From Ruminococcaceae bacterium UBA1417 (lineage in GTDB: Bacteria; Bacillota; Clostridia; Oscillospirales; Acutalibacteraceae): DNA of 59,370 nt. A program made the translations under genes and the position numbers. Numbering within the stretch: position 1 is the first letter of the stretch; every line of letters begins with the position of its first letter. Of the stretch, positions 16,759-27,071 are shown in pieces. The notes beneath the pieces are model-generated. The model ran no database searches. It was not told where the DNA came from and worked only from the letters and a program-made list of their open reading frames with translations. The DNA is taken from NCBI GenBank assembly GCA_002305575.1, contig DBPP01000025.1, positions 22,475-81,844 of the forward strand, given 5' to 3'.

Positions 16759-19700
16759 TCATTGCGGGAAAACCGGCTCGCCGAGCCAGAAAGAGTACAG
16801 CATACACGCGGCTACCGGTTTGCGGAACACGCGGGCCATCGCCTCGCCGTACAGCTCGAGCTGCGTGCCGTAGCGCGCCCAAAGCGCCGCCTTTTCGTCG
16901 CAACGGTCGGTTTTGAAATCAATGATATAGAGCTTGCCGTCCTCTTCGAACATGCAGTCCACCGCGCCCTGCAAGATAACAGGCAGCGCGCCGTCTTCGC
17001 CCTCAAGCGATGGATTGACGCGTTTTGCCGGCACCTGCGCAATAAACCGCTGCTCCTTGTAGACACGCTCCGCCGCACGCACGCGCCGCCCGAGGTCGGT
17101 CGAGAAAAAACGGCGCACGCGGCGCAAATCGACGGCCTGTGCCTGCTCAGCCGTGAGGAATCTCTCCTCCACCAGACGCCGCAGCTCGGCTTCGGGATTG
17201 GCTGCTGCGGCTGCAAAATCCGAAAACTGCATAAAATTGTGCAGCGCCGTACCGCGCTCCGCAGGCGTCATGCCCTTCGCACCGAGGAAAGCCGGACGCG
17301 AGAGCGTCGTCTCCCCGGCATCCTCCGCCTGCACGGCCGCAAGACCCGAGGCAGAAACTTTCGTCGGCACTGTGGTCTGCGCGGTGTACGGGTACACGAA
17401 ATCAATCGCGTGCTCAATCTGCCTGCGCAGGGCTTCATCGACCGGCGCGGGCTGCGCCGCCGTTTCCGCCTGTGGCTGTACCGGCGCGGGATACACCGTA
17501 TCGACATGCCAGGGCGTATAGTGCGTGCGCAGAACACAGTCGCTGTCCGCGCCGATACGCCGGCGCAGCGGCTCGCCGTCCGGGTGGCGGAGCGCGCAGA
17601 GCATCAGCCACTCCGCAATGCTCGCGGCGCTGCTGACCGCATACGGCGCGGCGCATACCTCCTGCGTGATCTGAGACGAAAGCCGACTGAGTGTGGCGTC
17701 CAGATTTTTAACGGTGGAAAGCAAAATCAGCTTTTCCCGCGCCCGCGTCATGGCGACATAAAACACGCGCAGCTCCTCGGCCGCGTCGTTATCCGCCGAG
17801 GCGATCGCAATGGCCTCGCGCGGAAGCGTTGTGCACCGGGCGCCGGTTTCAGGGTCCGTCAGCCGAATGCCGAGCCCCAGCGTCGGGTGCAGACGCATGT
17901 CGTCGGATTCCGCCACAAAACGCCGTCCGCAGCCCGCAACGATGCAGACGGGGAATTCCAGTCCCTTGGATTTGTGGATGCTCATGACACGCACGACATC
18001 CGCATTTTCGGAAAGAACGTTGGCCGACTCCAGATCGGAACGGTTCTTTTTGAGCCGGTCGATAAAGCGCACGAAGCCGGAAATGCCATTGTAGCCGTAG
18101 GCCTCATACTCCGCCGCATACTGCTCGAGCAACCGGAGGTTCGCAAGGCGTCCCTCGCCGCCGGGCATGGACCGCACAATGTTTTCAAAACCCGTTTCGG
18201 CACAGAGCATCGCGATGAATGTGTCGGACGGCATCGTGGAAGCCAGCACACGGTAGCGCGCGATCTCCTCCCGGACGCGTACCAGACGTTCGTCTTCCGA
18301 CCGCAGCAGTGAAACATACAGCGATTCTTTCCCGCAGTCCATGCGTAAGCGCGCCATATCGTCCGCCGTAAAGCCGTACACCGGGCTCATCAGCACCGCG
18401 AGCAGCGGAATATCCTGATTGGGGTTATCGATGACACGCAGGAACGACAGGATGGTCGCCACCTCGCTGGCCGAGAAGAACCCGCCGGTCGAAGCCGCCC
18501 ACGCCGGTATTCCGAGCGTGCGCAGACGTTCAGCATACCGTGGGGCGTACCGGTTCGCGCTGCGCAGCAGAATGCAGAAATCCCGGTAGGACGCCGGCCG
18601 CTCCACGCCGTTTTCCGTCACAGTAAAGCCGGATTCCAGCATTGCGCGAATTTTTCTGGCGATCCGCTGCGGTTCGAGCGTTTCCGCGCCAAGCCCGTCG
18701 AGATCCTCGATGAATTCCACATCTGTTTCGCATCCGTCCTTTTCCGGGTACGATGCGCCGGCTGCGAGCGTCTCGTCCCCCACGTAATCCACGCCGCCGC
18801 AATCCCGTGACATCAGCTGGGTGAAAACGAAGTTGACGCTCTCCGTCACATTTTCACGTGAGCGGAAATTGCGGTCGAGCACGATCGTTGCGGGATAGGC
18901 ATCCGCCGCGCGGTCATAGCGCGGGAAAGTATCCTTATATCGGATAAAAATATCGGGCATTGCCTGCCGGAAGCTGTAAATGCTCTGCTTGACGTCGCCC
19001 ACCATGAACCGATTGGCATCGTCCTTTGAAACAGCCCGGAACAAAAAGTCCTGCGCTTCGTTCGTGTCCTGGTATTCGTCGGTCATAATCTCATCAAATC
19101 GCGCGGCGACGGCATAAGCCGTTTCCGTGCGCGCAAAGCCATCCGGCGTTTCCCGCAAAAACAGGCGCAGCGCGAAATGCTCGAGATCGCTGAAATCCAC
19201 GAGGTTTTTCGCCCGTTTTTTCGCGCTGTAGACTTCGTCAAAGCGCAGCACGGCGCGGGCAAGCGTCTCTGCCAGTGGGCGGATCGCGGCGATCTCCGCA
19301 CGGCATGCCGCGTCGTCTGAAACGAAGAGCTTTGAAAGCTTTGTGACTTCCTTCTTGACCGTCTCCCGCATCGCCTTGACACGCTCTTTCATCGGCTCCG
19401 CACTGCGGCAGACGCCGATCTTACCGAAAGCGAGCGTCCGAAACGCGGACGAGACGGGGTTCCAGCCCCCGGCTTGCACAAGATCAGCCAGACGGCGCAA
19501 CAGCGCCATGTCCGCGCGGAGACCATCGCCGTACGCTTTGAGCAGCGCATCGCTTTCCGCCGCGAGCGCATAGGCATCCGCCGCGAGCTTTTGCGCAAAA
19601 TCGAGCACGCCGGCCGCATGGCGCAGCGCCGTTTTGCCCCAAACCGTCTCCCCTGTCGGTTGGGACGCATCGAACATGGCCGTCATGTCCCGCAGCCATT

Positions 19701-20262
19701 TTTCCGGAAACGGATGGCTGCGCGTATAGGTAAACAATTTCAAAATGGCGTCGATCAACCGCGCGTCATTTTTGTCGCCGCTCAGACTGTCCGAAAGCGC
19801 CTGAAAATCGGCGTCGCCATACAGCTCGCCCAGCACCTCGGAAATCGATTCCATCATCAGTTCCTCCTGCTGCTTATCGGAAACCACCGAAAAGTCCGGC
19901 GAAATGCCGAGCAGGTAGAAGAATTCGCGCACAATGGACGAGCAGAAGCTGTCCACCGTGCAGATCTGCGCCTGCTGGAGCAAAAGCTGCTGGCGGCGCA
20001 AACGCCCATTTTCCGGATTTTCCCGGATCATCTGCAAAAGCCGGCGCTCAATGCGCTCGCGCATTTCCGTTGCGGCCGCCTTCGTAAAGGTCACCACGAG
20101 CAATCGATCGGCGTCCGTCGGGTTTTCCGCATCCGTCAACCGCTCCATCACACGCTCGACAAGCACAGCCGTTTTGCCCGAGCCGGCCGCCGCGGAAACG
20201 AGCACCGTGCCGCGCCGCGCGGCAATCGCATCTTGTTGGCTCTCAGTCCACCGTGTCGCCAC
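16759..20262 (-). CDS. addA: ATP-dependent helicase/nuclease subunit A (AddA)
   Basis: Helicase-nuclease subunit of the AddAB (RecBCD-like) complex that processes double-strand breaks. 1167 residues: UvrD-type helicase with Walker A SAAAGSGKTAVLVERV, Walker B-like ITDEYQDTNEAQ, GDVKQSIYSFRQAMP, RNFRS, and a C-terminal RecB-type nuclease with VDCMF...IIDFKTDR. The start is taken as GTG at 20262 because AAGGAGG stands eight bases before it, giving MATRWTESQQDAI; this overlaps the addB end by 20 bases. The ATG at 20313 would give a much longer overlap. Confidence 0.95.
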   Translation of the reverse strand: MATRWTESQQDAIAARRGTVLVSAAAGSGKTAVLVERVMERLTDAENPTDADRLLVVTFTKAAATEMRERIERRLLQMIRENPENGRLRRQQLLLQQAQICTVDSFCSSIVREFFYLLGISPDFSVVSDKQQEELMMESISEVLGELYGDADFQALSDSLSGDKNDARLIDAILKLFTYTRSHPFPEKWLRDMTAMFDASQPTGETVWGKTALRHAAGVLDFAQKLAADAYALAAESDALLKAYGDGLRADMALLRRLADLVQAGGWNPVSSAFRTLAFGKIGVCRSAEPMKERVKAMRETVKKEVTKLSKLFVSDDAACRAEIAAIRPLAETLARAVLRFDEVYSAKKRAKNLVDFSDLEHFALRLFLRETPDGFARTETAYAVAARFDEIMTDEYQDTNEAQDFLFRAVSKDDANRFMVGDVKQSIYSFRQAMPDIFIRYKDTFPRYDRAADAYPATIVLDRNFRSRENVTESVNFVFTQLMSRDCGGVDYVGDETLAAGASYPEKDGCETDVEFIEDLDGLGAETLEPQRIARKIRAMLESGFTVTENGVERPASYRDFCILLRSANRYAPRYAERLRTLGIPAWAASTGGFFSASEVATILSFLRVIDNPNQDIPLLAVLMSPVYGFTADDMARLRMDCGKESLYVSLLRSEDERLVRVREEIARYRVLASTMPSDTFIAMLCAETGFENIVRSMPGGEGRLANLRLLEQYAAEYEAYGYNGISGFVRFIDRLKKNRSDLESANVLSENADVVRVMSIHKSKGLEFPVCIVAGCGRRFVAESDDMRLHPTLGLGIRLTDPETGARCTTLPREAIAIASADNDAAEELRVFYVAMTRAREKLILLSTVKNLDATLSRLSSQITQEVCAAPYAVSSAASIAEWLMLCALRHPDGEPLRRRIGADSDCVLRTHYTPWHVDTVYPAPVQPQAETAAQPAPVDEALRRQIEHAIDFVYPYTAQTTVPTKVSASGLAAVQAEDAGETTLSRPAFLGAKGMTPAERGTALHNFMQFSDFAAAAANPEAELRRLVEERFLTAEQAQAVDLRRVRRFFSTDLGRRVRAAERVYKEQRFIAQVPAKRVNPSLEGEDGALPVILQGAVDCMFEEDGKLYIIDFKTDRCDEKAALWARYGTQLELYGEAMARVFRKPVAACMLYSFWLGEPVFPQ

Positions 20263-23200
20263 GCGTCTCGCCTCCTTCCACGTCCTGCGCCATCTGCGCG
20301 AGCACTTCGTCATTTTTCATCGTAATTTTCTCCGCGGTTTCCTCCGCACGTTCCGAGCCGCACACAGCGGTATATGGGCACCACGCGCAGGCGTTCAGAT
20401 TCCGCATGAGCGGCTGCGCGGCGACATCCCCGGAAAAGAGCGTCTGCGCCATGGTCGCGATCAGCCGCTCCACATACCGCATCACGAGCCGCAGCGCCGG
20501 CTCGCTGAGCAGCGATTTGCTTTGCTTCAGATCGCCGCTTTTGAGCAGCGTCACCGGGATAAACCGCCCGGCGACATTTTCTTCCATCGCGCGCACAATC
20601 TCGATATCCCGCAGGATCACGCCATGCATGCGCAGGTTCTTTTCCGCTTCTTCCATGAGCGCCTCGCTGCTCTCCGTCTTGTCGGACTGGACGGGCGTCA
20701 GGAAGGAAGGCATATACAGCACGCCCGCCGGCAAAAGCCGGGTGTTCTCCACCAGCGCGGCCAGGTAGACAAACATTTGCAGGCTCAGTCCATATAAAAC
20801 GTCAGTCAATTTGAAATCCTTGTAGCCGGTCTTATAATCGACCACACGCACATATGTGCCGTGCGCGCTTTGAAACAGATCGACGCGGTCGATCACGCCG
20901 CCGACCGTAACCATACCGCTTTCTGTGGGAATCCGCAGCGGCGGAAACCGCGTGCCGTTTTGCAGCTGCGTCTCGAAATATTCGGGTCTAAAGCGGCTGA
21001 CGCGCAGCTCCTCGGCCACATGGCAGATGAGCTGTACGGCGGTGCGTGCCATGCGTCCAAAGCGGTATTTCTCGCGGGCCGAAAGGGCCTCAAAGCCGCC
21101 CATATTCTCGTCCGCATACGCTTTGATGCAGGCGCGCACGCGGTTTTCAACCGTCTCCGGATCCATCGCCGTGACATCGTGTTCACGGTCGCCGATGACC
21201 TGTTCAAAGAGATAGTGCATCAGCGTGCCATATTCCAGTGCATCCAGCTCCGCGGCACGGCGCTCCCTTGCGCCGACGGCGTAGCGGCAGAAATAGCGAA
21301 ACCGGCATTGGTGGTACGTTTCAATCTGACTTGCTGAAAAATACCGCCCGTGACCGAAAAGCGCCTGCGCCGTATCCGCTGAAAGGCGCGCGCCAGCCAT
21401 GCGGTCCGCGCTGCCCAGACCGGCCATACGCCCCGCATAGTCGGGTCTTGCGCGAAACACAGCCTTGAGCGTTTCGGAAACCGCGGTGTTTTCTCCAAAC
21501 AGGGAGGCCATTTTCGAAAAGGCCGCTTCCGGCGCATTGGCGAAAAAGGCCGGGTCCGGCGCGGTGAGCACCTTCATTTCCGGCACCGCAGCGCGCACTG
21601 TGGCTACAAGCGGGCCGGGCGCCTTTGCCTCCTTGCCAACGCTCGTCGGGTAGGTCAGGTACAGACGCTCCGATGCGCTGCACATCGCCGTATAAGCGAG
21701 GAACTCCTCCTCGAGCATCCGATCTTCGAGCGCATCGGAAAGCGGAAGCTCCAGTGCAAGCAGCCGACGGCGCTCGATATCGGTGAACACACCGCTCTGC
21801 ACGGGAATCATCGGGAATTCCCCCTGTACGGCGCCGAGCAGAAAAACGGCGCGCGGCGCCGATTGCCGAATCCGGTCCACGCTGCCAAAGGTGATACAGT
21901 CCATGCTCTGCGGGATGTCGGAAACATCCTCCCCGCCGACAATTTCCCGCAACAGCCTGCCATACTTTTCGCCGTCGAGCGGCTGCGCGCCAAGCACGCC
22001 GGCCATCTGGTCGAGTACCGCCATCAGCAGATCCCAGATGCGCAGCTGCTCCGCGGCGAGATCCGGCCGTCCGGCATTTTCCAGCAGGCGACAGAACGCC
22101 GGCAGCGTGCGGTCGATTTCAAAATCCGTCAACAGCGTATAGACGGCCTCCGACAGGGAAACGCCGTCTCCCGCCCGCATCGCTTCGGAAAACCGGCTGA
22201 GCGGGTGCACAACGCGCGCGCGCAGATCGTTGAGCGTCCGCAGCGTTTCGGCAGCGCTTTCATCCATCGGCTGCCCGTAACCCTCCGGATGGTTTGCAAA
22301 GGGCGCAAGCCACGCGGCGCGTCCCGAAAGCCGCCAGGTAAATATGTAGTTCTCCAGCAGCGCAATTTCCTCCGCCGCAAAAGGAGAAAGGCCAGTTTTG
22401 AGCATATTGAGCACATCGTCCGATGACCAGCCCCCGGTAACCACATCAAAGGCCGAAAGCACGAAACGCATCAAAGGCTCCGCGTCCACCGGGCGCGCCT
22501 CGGAAATAAATGCGGGGATATCCCAGCGCTTAAGCGCCAACGCAAGCAGGCGCTCATAACGCGTGCTGTCGCGGCAAAGCACAGAAATGTCGCGGTAGCG
22601 GTACTGCCCGCTGAGAACCAGCTTGCGGATTTCCGCCGCGACAAACTCCACCTCCTCGTAGACGGACGCTGCGTGAAAGACCACGGCACACCCGTCGTCA
22701 GCCGCCTCACCCGCGCCGAGCGCCAACGTCTCTTCTATGGCGCGCAGCGTCTCGCTGCGAAATCGATGCGCCGTTTCACACAATTGCGGCGCGGCAACGG
22801 AAACGCCGTTTTCTCGCGCAAGCCGCAGCAGCCTGTGCGCCGTGCGCCGTACGGGCGAAAACAGGTCGCGCCGGCTGGCATCCAAGTCCGTACAGCAAAG
22901 CGCGGCGCAGACGTTTTCCGCGTTGCGGATCGCATGGGCCAAAATGCGATACTCCTGTACGGTAAAGCCGTCAAACGCATCGACACCGACAACCGCACCG
23001 TGGAAAAATTCGGGATGCGCTGCAAGCAGCGTGTCCAGCCGCGTGAGATCATCGAGCGGATCGAGATACGTCTGCTGCACCAACGCTTCATACGCGCCGT
23101 AAATCAGGGCGATTTCCCGCAGCTTCTGCGAAAGACCGCCGTCGCCCGTCAGTGCGCAGACCGCCGTCAACCGGTCCGGCGCAATGCCACACAGCTTCAT

Positions 23201-23569
23201 TTCACCGACCGCCGTCAGCATGACATCCGTCATGCGGCCGTCCGCGGCGCTTTTCTCAAACAGCTTGAGCTGGTCGGCACACGATTCGATCGCGAGCGTC
23301 ATCAGGATGCGCCGTCCGCCGTCGGTCAACCGCTTACCCGCCTGACCGCCATAGCGCAGGAACGCCGCTTCCGCCAGGCGGGTAAAGCTGTACACCTGCA
23401 CGCGGTTGGCCGTTTCCAGACCGTAAGTTTCGAGCAGTGCGCGTTCGGTTTCAAACGTATATTGTTCGGGCACGATCAAGATGGCCTTGTCCGCCTTTGT
23501 CCTCGCCAGCTTTTCACGCAGGGCCGTCGTTTTCCCGGTTCCGGCGCGGCCAAGAATAAACTCCAGCAT
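20243..23569 (-). CDS. addB: ATP-dependent helicase/nuclease subunit B (AddB)
   Basis: Partner of AddA that recognises Chi and carries the second nuclease. 1108 residues starting MLEFILGRAGTGKTTAL (Walker A). The inactive helicase-like middle is followed by a nuclease domain with VVDYKTGYKDF. Cysteines in CRFRYFC and the C-terminal CAWCPYTAVC fit the iron-sulfur cluster known from AddB. Promoter at 23635-23663; addA follows with overlap. Confidence 0.95.
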   Translation of the reverse strand: MLEFILGRAGTGKTTALREKLARTKADKAILIVPEQYTFETERALLETYGLETANRVQVYSFTRLAEAAFLRYGGQAGKRLTDGGRRILMTLAIESCADQLKLFEKSAADGRMTDVMLTAVGEMKLCGIAPDRLTAVCALTGDGGLSQKLREIALIYGAYEALVQQTYLDPLDDLTRLDTLLAAHPEFFHGAVVGVDAFDGFTVQEYRILAHAIRNAENVCAALCCTDLDASRRDLFSPVRRTAHRLLRLARENGVSVAAPQLCETAHRFRSETLRAIEETLALGAGEAADDGCAVVFHAASVYEEVEFVAAEIRKLVLSGQYRYRDISVLCRDSTRYERLLALALKRWDIPAFISEARPVDAEPLMRFVLSAFDVVTGGWSSDDVLNMLKTGLSPFAAEEIALLENYIFTWRLSGRAAWLAPFANHPEGYGQPMDESAAETLRTLNDLRARVVHPLSRFSEAMRAGDGVSLSEAVYTLLTDFEIDRTLPAFCRLLENAGRPDLAAEQLRIWDLLMAVLDQMAGVLGAQPLDGEKYGRLLREIVGGEDVSDIPQSMDCITFGSVDRIRQSAPRAVFLLGAVQGEFPMIPVQSGVFTDIERRRLLALELPLSDALEDRMLEEEFLAYTAMCSASERLYLTYPTSVGKEAKAPGPLVATVRAAVPEMKVLTAPDPAFFANAPEAAFSKMASLFGENTAVSETLKAVFRARPDYAGRMAGLGSADRMAGARLSADTAQALFGHGRYFSASQIETYHQCRFRYFCRYAVGARERRAAELDALEYGTLMHYLFEQVIGDREHDVTAMDPETVENRVRACIKAYADENMGGFEALSAREKYRFGRMARTAVQLICHVAEELRVSRFRPEYFETQLQNGTRFPPLRIPTESGMVTVGGVIDRVDLFQSAHGTYVRVVDYKTGYKDFKLTDVLYGLSLQMFVYLAALVENTRLLPAGVLYMPSFLTPVQSDKTESSEALMEEAEKNLRMHGVILRDIEIVRAMEENVAGRFIPVTLLKSGDLKQSKSLLSEPALRLVMRYVERLIATMAQTLFSGDVAAQPLMRNLNACAWCPYTAVCGSERAEETAEKITMKNDEVLAQMAQDVEGGETRGDTVD

Positions 23570-23634
23570 CGCCCGGCTCCCTCCTTTTCCACGTGCGCAC
23601 CGCTTTCTCGGACAACCGGCGCGCGTTTTGGCCT

Positions 23635-23663
23635 ATTATAGCACAGATTGCGCTAATCGTCAA
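23635..23663 (-). promoter_or_regulatory. Sigma-A promoter of addBA
   Basis: TTGACG (23663-23658), 17 bases, TATAAT (23640-23635) on the minus strand with an extended -10 (TGCTATAAT). The -35 element overlaps the spoIIR stop codon, so addBA has its own vegetative promoter despite following a sporulation gene. Confidence 0.85.
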
Positions 23664-24255
23664 AGAGCGCGCGCAGGCTGTTGAACAGTTCCGCCGCCTT
23701 GAATTTCACCTCAAAATGTTGGGCATCGGTGACAATCTCCTCTGTGCCGTCCGGCAGGTCGTCGACGTCGCTCGCCCCCGCCACGCAGAGGGACGGGAAC
23801 ACGACGCACCACCAGTTTTGGCCTTCCGCTGCACCGAGCGAAACGCGCAGCGTGCGGTACTTGCCGGCCGGCAGGCTTCCGCTGTCGTATGTGCGGGTCG
23901 AAAAGTACATGTCGCAAACTTCCGCCTTTGCCCGGTAGTCTACGCCCTCCGCGCACAAGACGCCGTTTGCGGCCGCTTCCAGACTCTCAAGATGCGTGCA
24001 GACTGCGGCGAGCGCTTCATCAAAATCATCGGCGTCTCCGTACCAGCGCGCCGCTTCCTCCAGCACGGCGTCGCGCACACGGAGCTTAACTGCCTGATCG
24101 GCATCTGAATCTGAATTGGCCAGCACATGCAGGCGCAGTACATTCTGTTCCAGCGCGCTGCACTGCGCGGAAAATCCGGTAAAGCTCAACAGGACTGTCA
24201 AAATAAAGCCGCAGGCTGCGGCGCGTATCAAAAGTTTCGGGCTCATCGCTTTCAT
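23653..24255 (-). CDS. spoIIR: Stage II sporulation protein R (SpoIIR)
   Basis: Forespore-made secreted signal that triggers SpoIIGA to process pro-sigma-E in the mother cell. 200 residues: a hydrophobic signal segment at about 10-30, then the conserved RLHVLANSDSDADQAVKLRVRDAV region, STRTYDSG-PAGKYRTLRV, and the diagnostic GQNWWCVVFPSLC. Start at 24255 or the in-frame ATG at 24246. It is divergent from the amidohydrolase gene. Strong evidence for an endospore former. Confidence 0.95.
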   Translation of the reverse strand: MKAMSPKLLIRAAACGFILTVLLSFTGFSAQCSALEQNVLRLHVLANSDSDADQAVKLRVRDAVLEEAARWYGDADDFDEALAAVCTHLESLEAAANGVLCAEGVDYRAKAEVCDMYFSTRTYDSGSLPAGKYRTLRVSLGAAEGQNWWCVVFPSLCVAGASDVDDLPDGTEEIVTDAQHFEVKFKAAELFNSLRALFDD

Positions 24256-24407
24256 TTTACATCACGCTTCCTTCTCGGATTTTCGTTTGTGAACAAATAT
24301 CCGGTATGTTTTTCGTACAAAATATGGGCAGGAAACTTTTCAATTATACTTTCCGATTCACAAAAATTTCGATATACTGTTTATATCGTGAAGAAGGAGA
24401 CGACTGT

Positions 24408-25985
24408 ATGAAAACCATTTATTTAAACGGCACCATTCGGACCATGGTCCGCGCGCAAACGGTAGAGGCGCTCGCCGTAGAAAACGGCCGCATCGTAGAA
24501 ACCGGTCGCGCCCGGGATTTGCTGCGCGCCTACCCGATGGCCCGACAAATCGACCTTTGCGGCCACACGCTGCTGCCCGGCTTCATCGACGGTCACAGCC
24601 ACATCACGGCCCTCGCACAGACACTTCTGCTCTGCGATCTGAAAGGTGCGCAGACCTTTTCGGAAATCCAGTCGCGTCTGCGGGCGTTTCAGTCTAAGCG
24701 CCAGCTGCGCGCCGGAGAATGGGTGCTCGCCTTCGGTTACGACCAGACGGTTCTGGCTGAAGGGATTCACCCGACTGCTGTGCTGCTCGACGCAGCACTG
24801 CCCGAAAACCCGGCCCTGGTCACACACGCCTCGGGTCACATGGGCGTGCTGAACACAGAGGCCCTGCATCGCCTCGGCATTACCGCGTCCACCCCCACGC
24901 CGGAAGGCGGCGTGATCGGGCGCAACCCGGACGGCACGCCGAACGGCTATCTGGAGGAAGCCGCCTTCACCCGTCTGACCGCAAGCATTCCGCGGCCGGA
25001 CGCCGGGCAGGCCGCGCAGAGCATGCTGGACGCCGAGCGCGTTTATCTCGAAAACGGCATCACGACGATTCAGGACGGCCTGACCCGCGCGGCAGAGTGG
25101 GCGCTGCTCAGCGCCGTACAGGATCGCCTCACCGCCGACGTCGTCGCCTACGTGGACATCACAGACAGCGCACATCTCGTGGAACGCGCGCCCGCGGGCA
25201 GCCATTTGCGCATCGGCGGCTACAAGCTTTTTCTCGACGGTTCGCCGCAGGGACGCACCGCTTGGATGACCGCGCCGTATGCCGATAACCCGGACTATTG
25301 CGGCTATCCTGTGCACAGCGACAACGCGGTAGAACAGTATATGCGCAAGGCCGTGCGTGAAAACCGGCAGATTCTCGTGCACTGCAACGGCGATGCCGCA
25401 GCAGACCAGATGATCGCCGCATACCGCAAGGCGCGCGAGAGCAGCCCGAACGACGTGCGGCCTGTCATGGTACACGCGCAGCTGGTCCGGCCCGATCAGC
25501 TGGCGGAAATGGCGCGTCTGAACATGATCGCTTCGTTTTTCGCAGCGCACGTCTACCATTGGGGCGACGTGCACCTCCAGAATTTCGGCCCGGAACGCGC
25601 TGCCGGGATCAGCCCGGTGCACACGGCGCTTTCGCTCGGCGTGCACTGCAATTTCCACCAGGACTCCCCGGTTTTGCCGCCCGACATGCTCGAAACACTG
25701 CGCTGTGCTGTGCGGCGGCGCACGAAAGCCGGCGTCCTGCTCGGCCCGCAGGAACGCATCACCCCGCTGGAAGCGCTGCGCTGCATGACGGCCGACGCGG
25801 CGTACGCGTACTTTGAAGAAAAAGAAAAGGGCACGCTGGAACCCGGTAAACGCGCCGACATGATCATTCTAAACCGGGACCCCGCCGACTGTCCGGAAGA
25901 AGCGCTCGATACGCTCGAGGTTCTGGAAACCATCAAGGACGGTCGGACCGTATACACCAAGCAGAACCCAAAACCGACGCGCTGA
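24408..25985 (+). CDS. Amidohydrolase family protein (YtcJ-like)
   Basis: Metal-dependent hydrolase of the YtcJ/amidohydrolase_3 type, 525 residues. The N-terminal beta-sandwich leads to the metal site GFIDGHSHITAL; a Lys-containing strand and later histidines (ILVHCNGDAA, PVMVHAQL) form the TIM barrel, and the C-terminus ends with the typical GTLEPGKRADMIILNRDP. Substrate unknown. The start is ATG at 24408 behind AAGGAG; the longer upstream reading runs through AT-rich leader sequence. Followed after 36 bases by a nucleoside hydrolase in the same direction. Confidence 0.88.
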   Translation: MKTIYLNGTIRTMVRAQTVEALAVENGRIVETGRARDLLRAYPMARQIDLCGHTLLPGFIDGHSHITALAQTLLLCDLKGAQTFSEIQSRLRAFQSKRQLRAGEWVLAFGYDQTVLAEGIHPTAVLLDAALPENPALVTHASGHMGVLNTEALHRLGITASTPTPEGGVIGRNPDGTPNGYLEEAAFTRLTASIPRPDAGQAAQSMLDAERVYLENGITTIQDGLTRAAEWALLSAVQDRLTADVVAYVDITDSAHLVERAPAGSHLRIGGYKLFLDGSPQGRTAWMTAPYADNPDYCGYPVHSDNAVEQYMRKAVRENRQILVHCNGDAAADQMIAAYRKARESSPNDVRPVMVHAQLVRPDQLAEMARLNMIASFFAAHVYHWGDVHLQNFGPERAAGISPVHTALSLGVHCNFHQDSPVLPPDMLETLRCAVRRRTKAGVLLGPQERITPLEALRCMTADAAYAYFEEKEKGTLEPGKRADMIILNRDPADCPEEALDTLEVLETIKDGRTVYTKQNPKPTR

Positions 25986-26021
25986 ATGCGCGAAAGGGTT
26001 AATGAAAGGAAGGGCTTACCC

Positions 26022-26963
26022 ATGGAAAAGAAAATTTGGCAGCAAAATATCCCCGACGACGGAACACTCCTTCGCCGCCTGCAAAAGCCGGCCGGCCGCG
26101 TGGACGTTGTGCTGGATACGGACACGTACAACGAAATCGACGACCAGTTCGCGCTATCCTACCTGCTCCGCAACGAAGAAAAACTGTGCGTACAAGCCAT
26201 TTATGCCGCGCCGTTTTTTAACGAAAAATCCGAATCGCCGAAGGACGGCATGGAAAAAAGCTACGCAGAAATTCTGACACTGCTCGCGCTGCTCGGCCGC
26301 GAAGACTTGAAGCCGCGCGTTTTCCAAGGCTCGGCGCACTACCTGCACGACGAAGAAACTTCGGTTCCCTCCCCCGCCGCGTATGACCTCGCGGAACGCG
26401 CGATGCGCTACACGGAGGAAAACCCGCTGTACGTCATCGCTATCGGCGCGATCACAAACGTCGCCTCGGCGATCCTGATGAATCCCGCCATCCGTGCGCG
26501 CATCGTTGTCATCTGGCTCGGCGGCAACGCCATGCACTGGCCGGATAACCGGGAATTCAACATTGCACAGGATGTTGCCGCCGGACGCATTCTGTTCGGT
26601 TGCGGCGTACCGCTTGTGCAGCTGCCCTGTATGGGCGTCGTCTCCGCATTCACCGTCAGCGAACCGGAGCTGCGCCGCTATTTTCTCGGCAAAAACGCGC
26701 TGTGCGATCATCTGGCCACGTACGCCATCGAAGAAGGGCGGCGCACGGCGTCGAGCGAAACCTGGACGCGCGTGATCTGGGACGTGACGGCCGTCGCCTG
26801 GCTGCTCGACGGCGATTTCCTCTGCGATACGCTGATGCACAGCCCAATTCCGCAGTACGACCACACGTGGGCATCGTCCTCTACGCGTCATTTGATCCGC
26901 TACGTTTACGCGGTTCACCGCGATCGCCTGCTCGCCGACCTTGTGCACAAACTGGAAAAATAA
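26022..26963 (+). CDS. Nucleoside hydrolase (IUNH family)
   Basis: Hydrolyses the N-glycosidic bond of ribonucleosides. 313 residues with the calcium-binding signature VLDTDTYNEIDDQFAL (residues 25-40) and later conserved Asn and Asp residues near EFNIAQD and IWDVTAVAWL. Start ATG 26022 has AAAGGAAGG eight bases upstream; an in-frame ATG at 25986 would add 12 residues. A terminator follows at 26969. Pairing with an amidohydrolase suggests nucleoside or base salvage, but this is inference. Confidence 0.9.
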   Translation: MEKKIWQQNIPDDGTLLRRLQKPAGRVDVVLDTDTYNEIDDQFALSYLLRNEEKLCVQAIYAAPFFNEKSESPKDGMEKSYAEILTLLALLGREDLKPRVFQGSAHYLHDEETSVPSPAAYDLAERAMRYTEENPLYVIAIGAITNVASAILMNPAIRARIVVIWLGGNAMHWPDNREFNIAQDVAAGRILFGCGVPLVQLPCMGVVSAFTVSEPELRRYFLGKNALCDHLATYAIEEGRRTASSETWTRVIWDVTAVAWLLDGDFLCDTLMHSPIPQYDHTWASSSTRHLIRYVYAVHRDRLLADLVHKLEK

Positions 26964-26968
26964 ATTTC

Positions 26969-27001
26969 GGCACGTGTCTTCGACAAAACACGTGCCTTTT
27001 T
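26969..27001 (+). terminator. Intrinsic terminator after nucleoside hydrolase
   Basis: Perfect 9-bp stem GGCACGTGT/ACACGTGCC (26969-26977 and 26988-26996) followed by five T residues. Confidence 0.88.
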
Positions 27002-27011
27002 CCTTCAACTA

Positions 27012-27020
27012 TGCTATAAT
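27012..27020 (+). promoter_or_regulatory. Extended -10 promoter for P-loop protein gene
   Basis: TGCTATAAT (27012-27020) is an extended -10 element; no good -35 hexamer is seen because the upstream bases belong to the preceding terminator. The gene starts at 27072. Confidence 0.55.
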
Positions 27021-27071
27021 GGTTAAAACCAAACAATCGTATCGTCTTCGCACAGGAAGGTGGGCTGCATC

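Noticed and set aside
16681..18312. 543-codon open frame on the plus strand
   Set aside because: It is antisense to addA, has no ribosome site, is rich in Arg/His and lacks domain patterns. Long antisense frames are common in GC-rich coding DNA.
24300..24400. Vegetative promoter for the amidohydrolase gene
   Set aside because: The AT-rich leader has several partial hexamers (TTCACA, TATACT, TTATAT) but no pair with good sequence and spacing.
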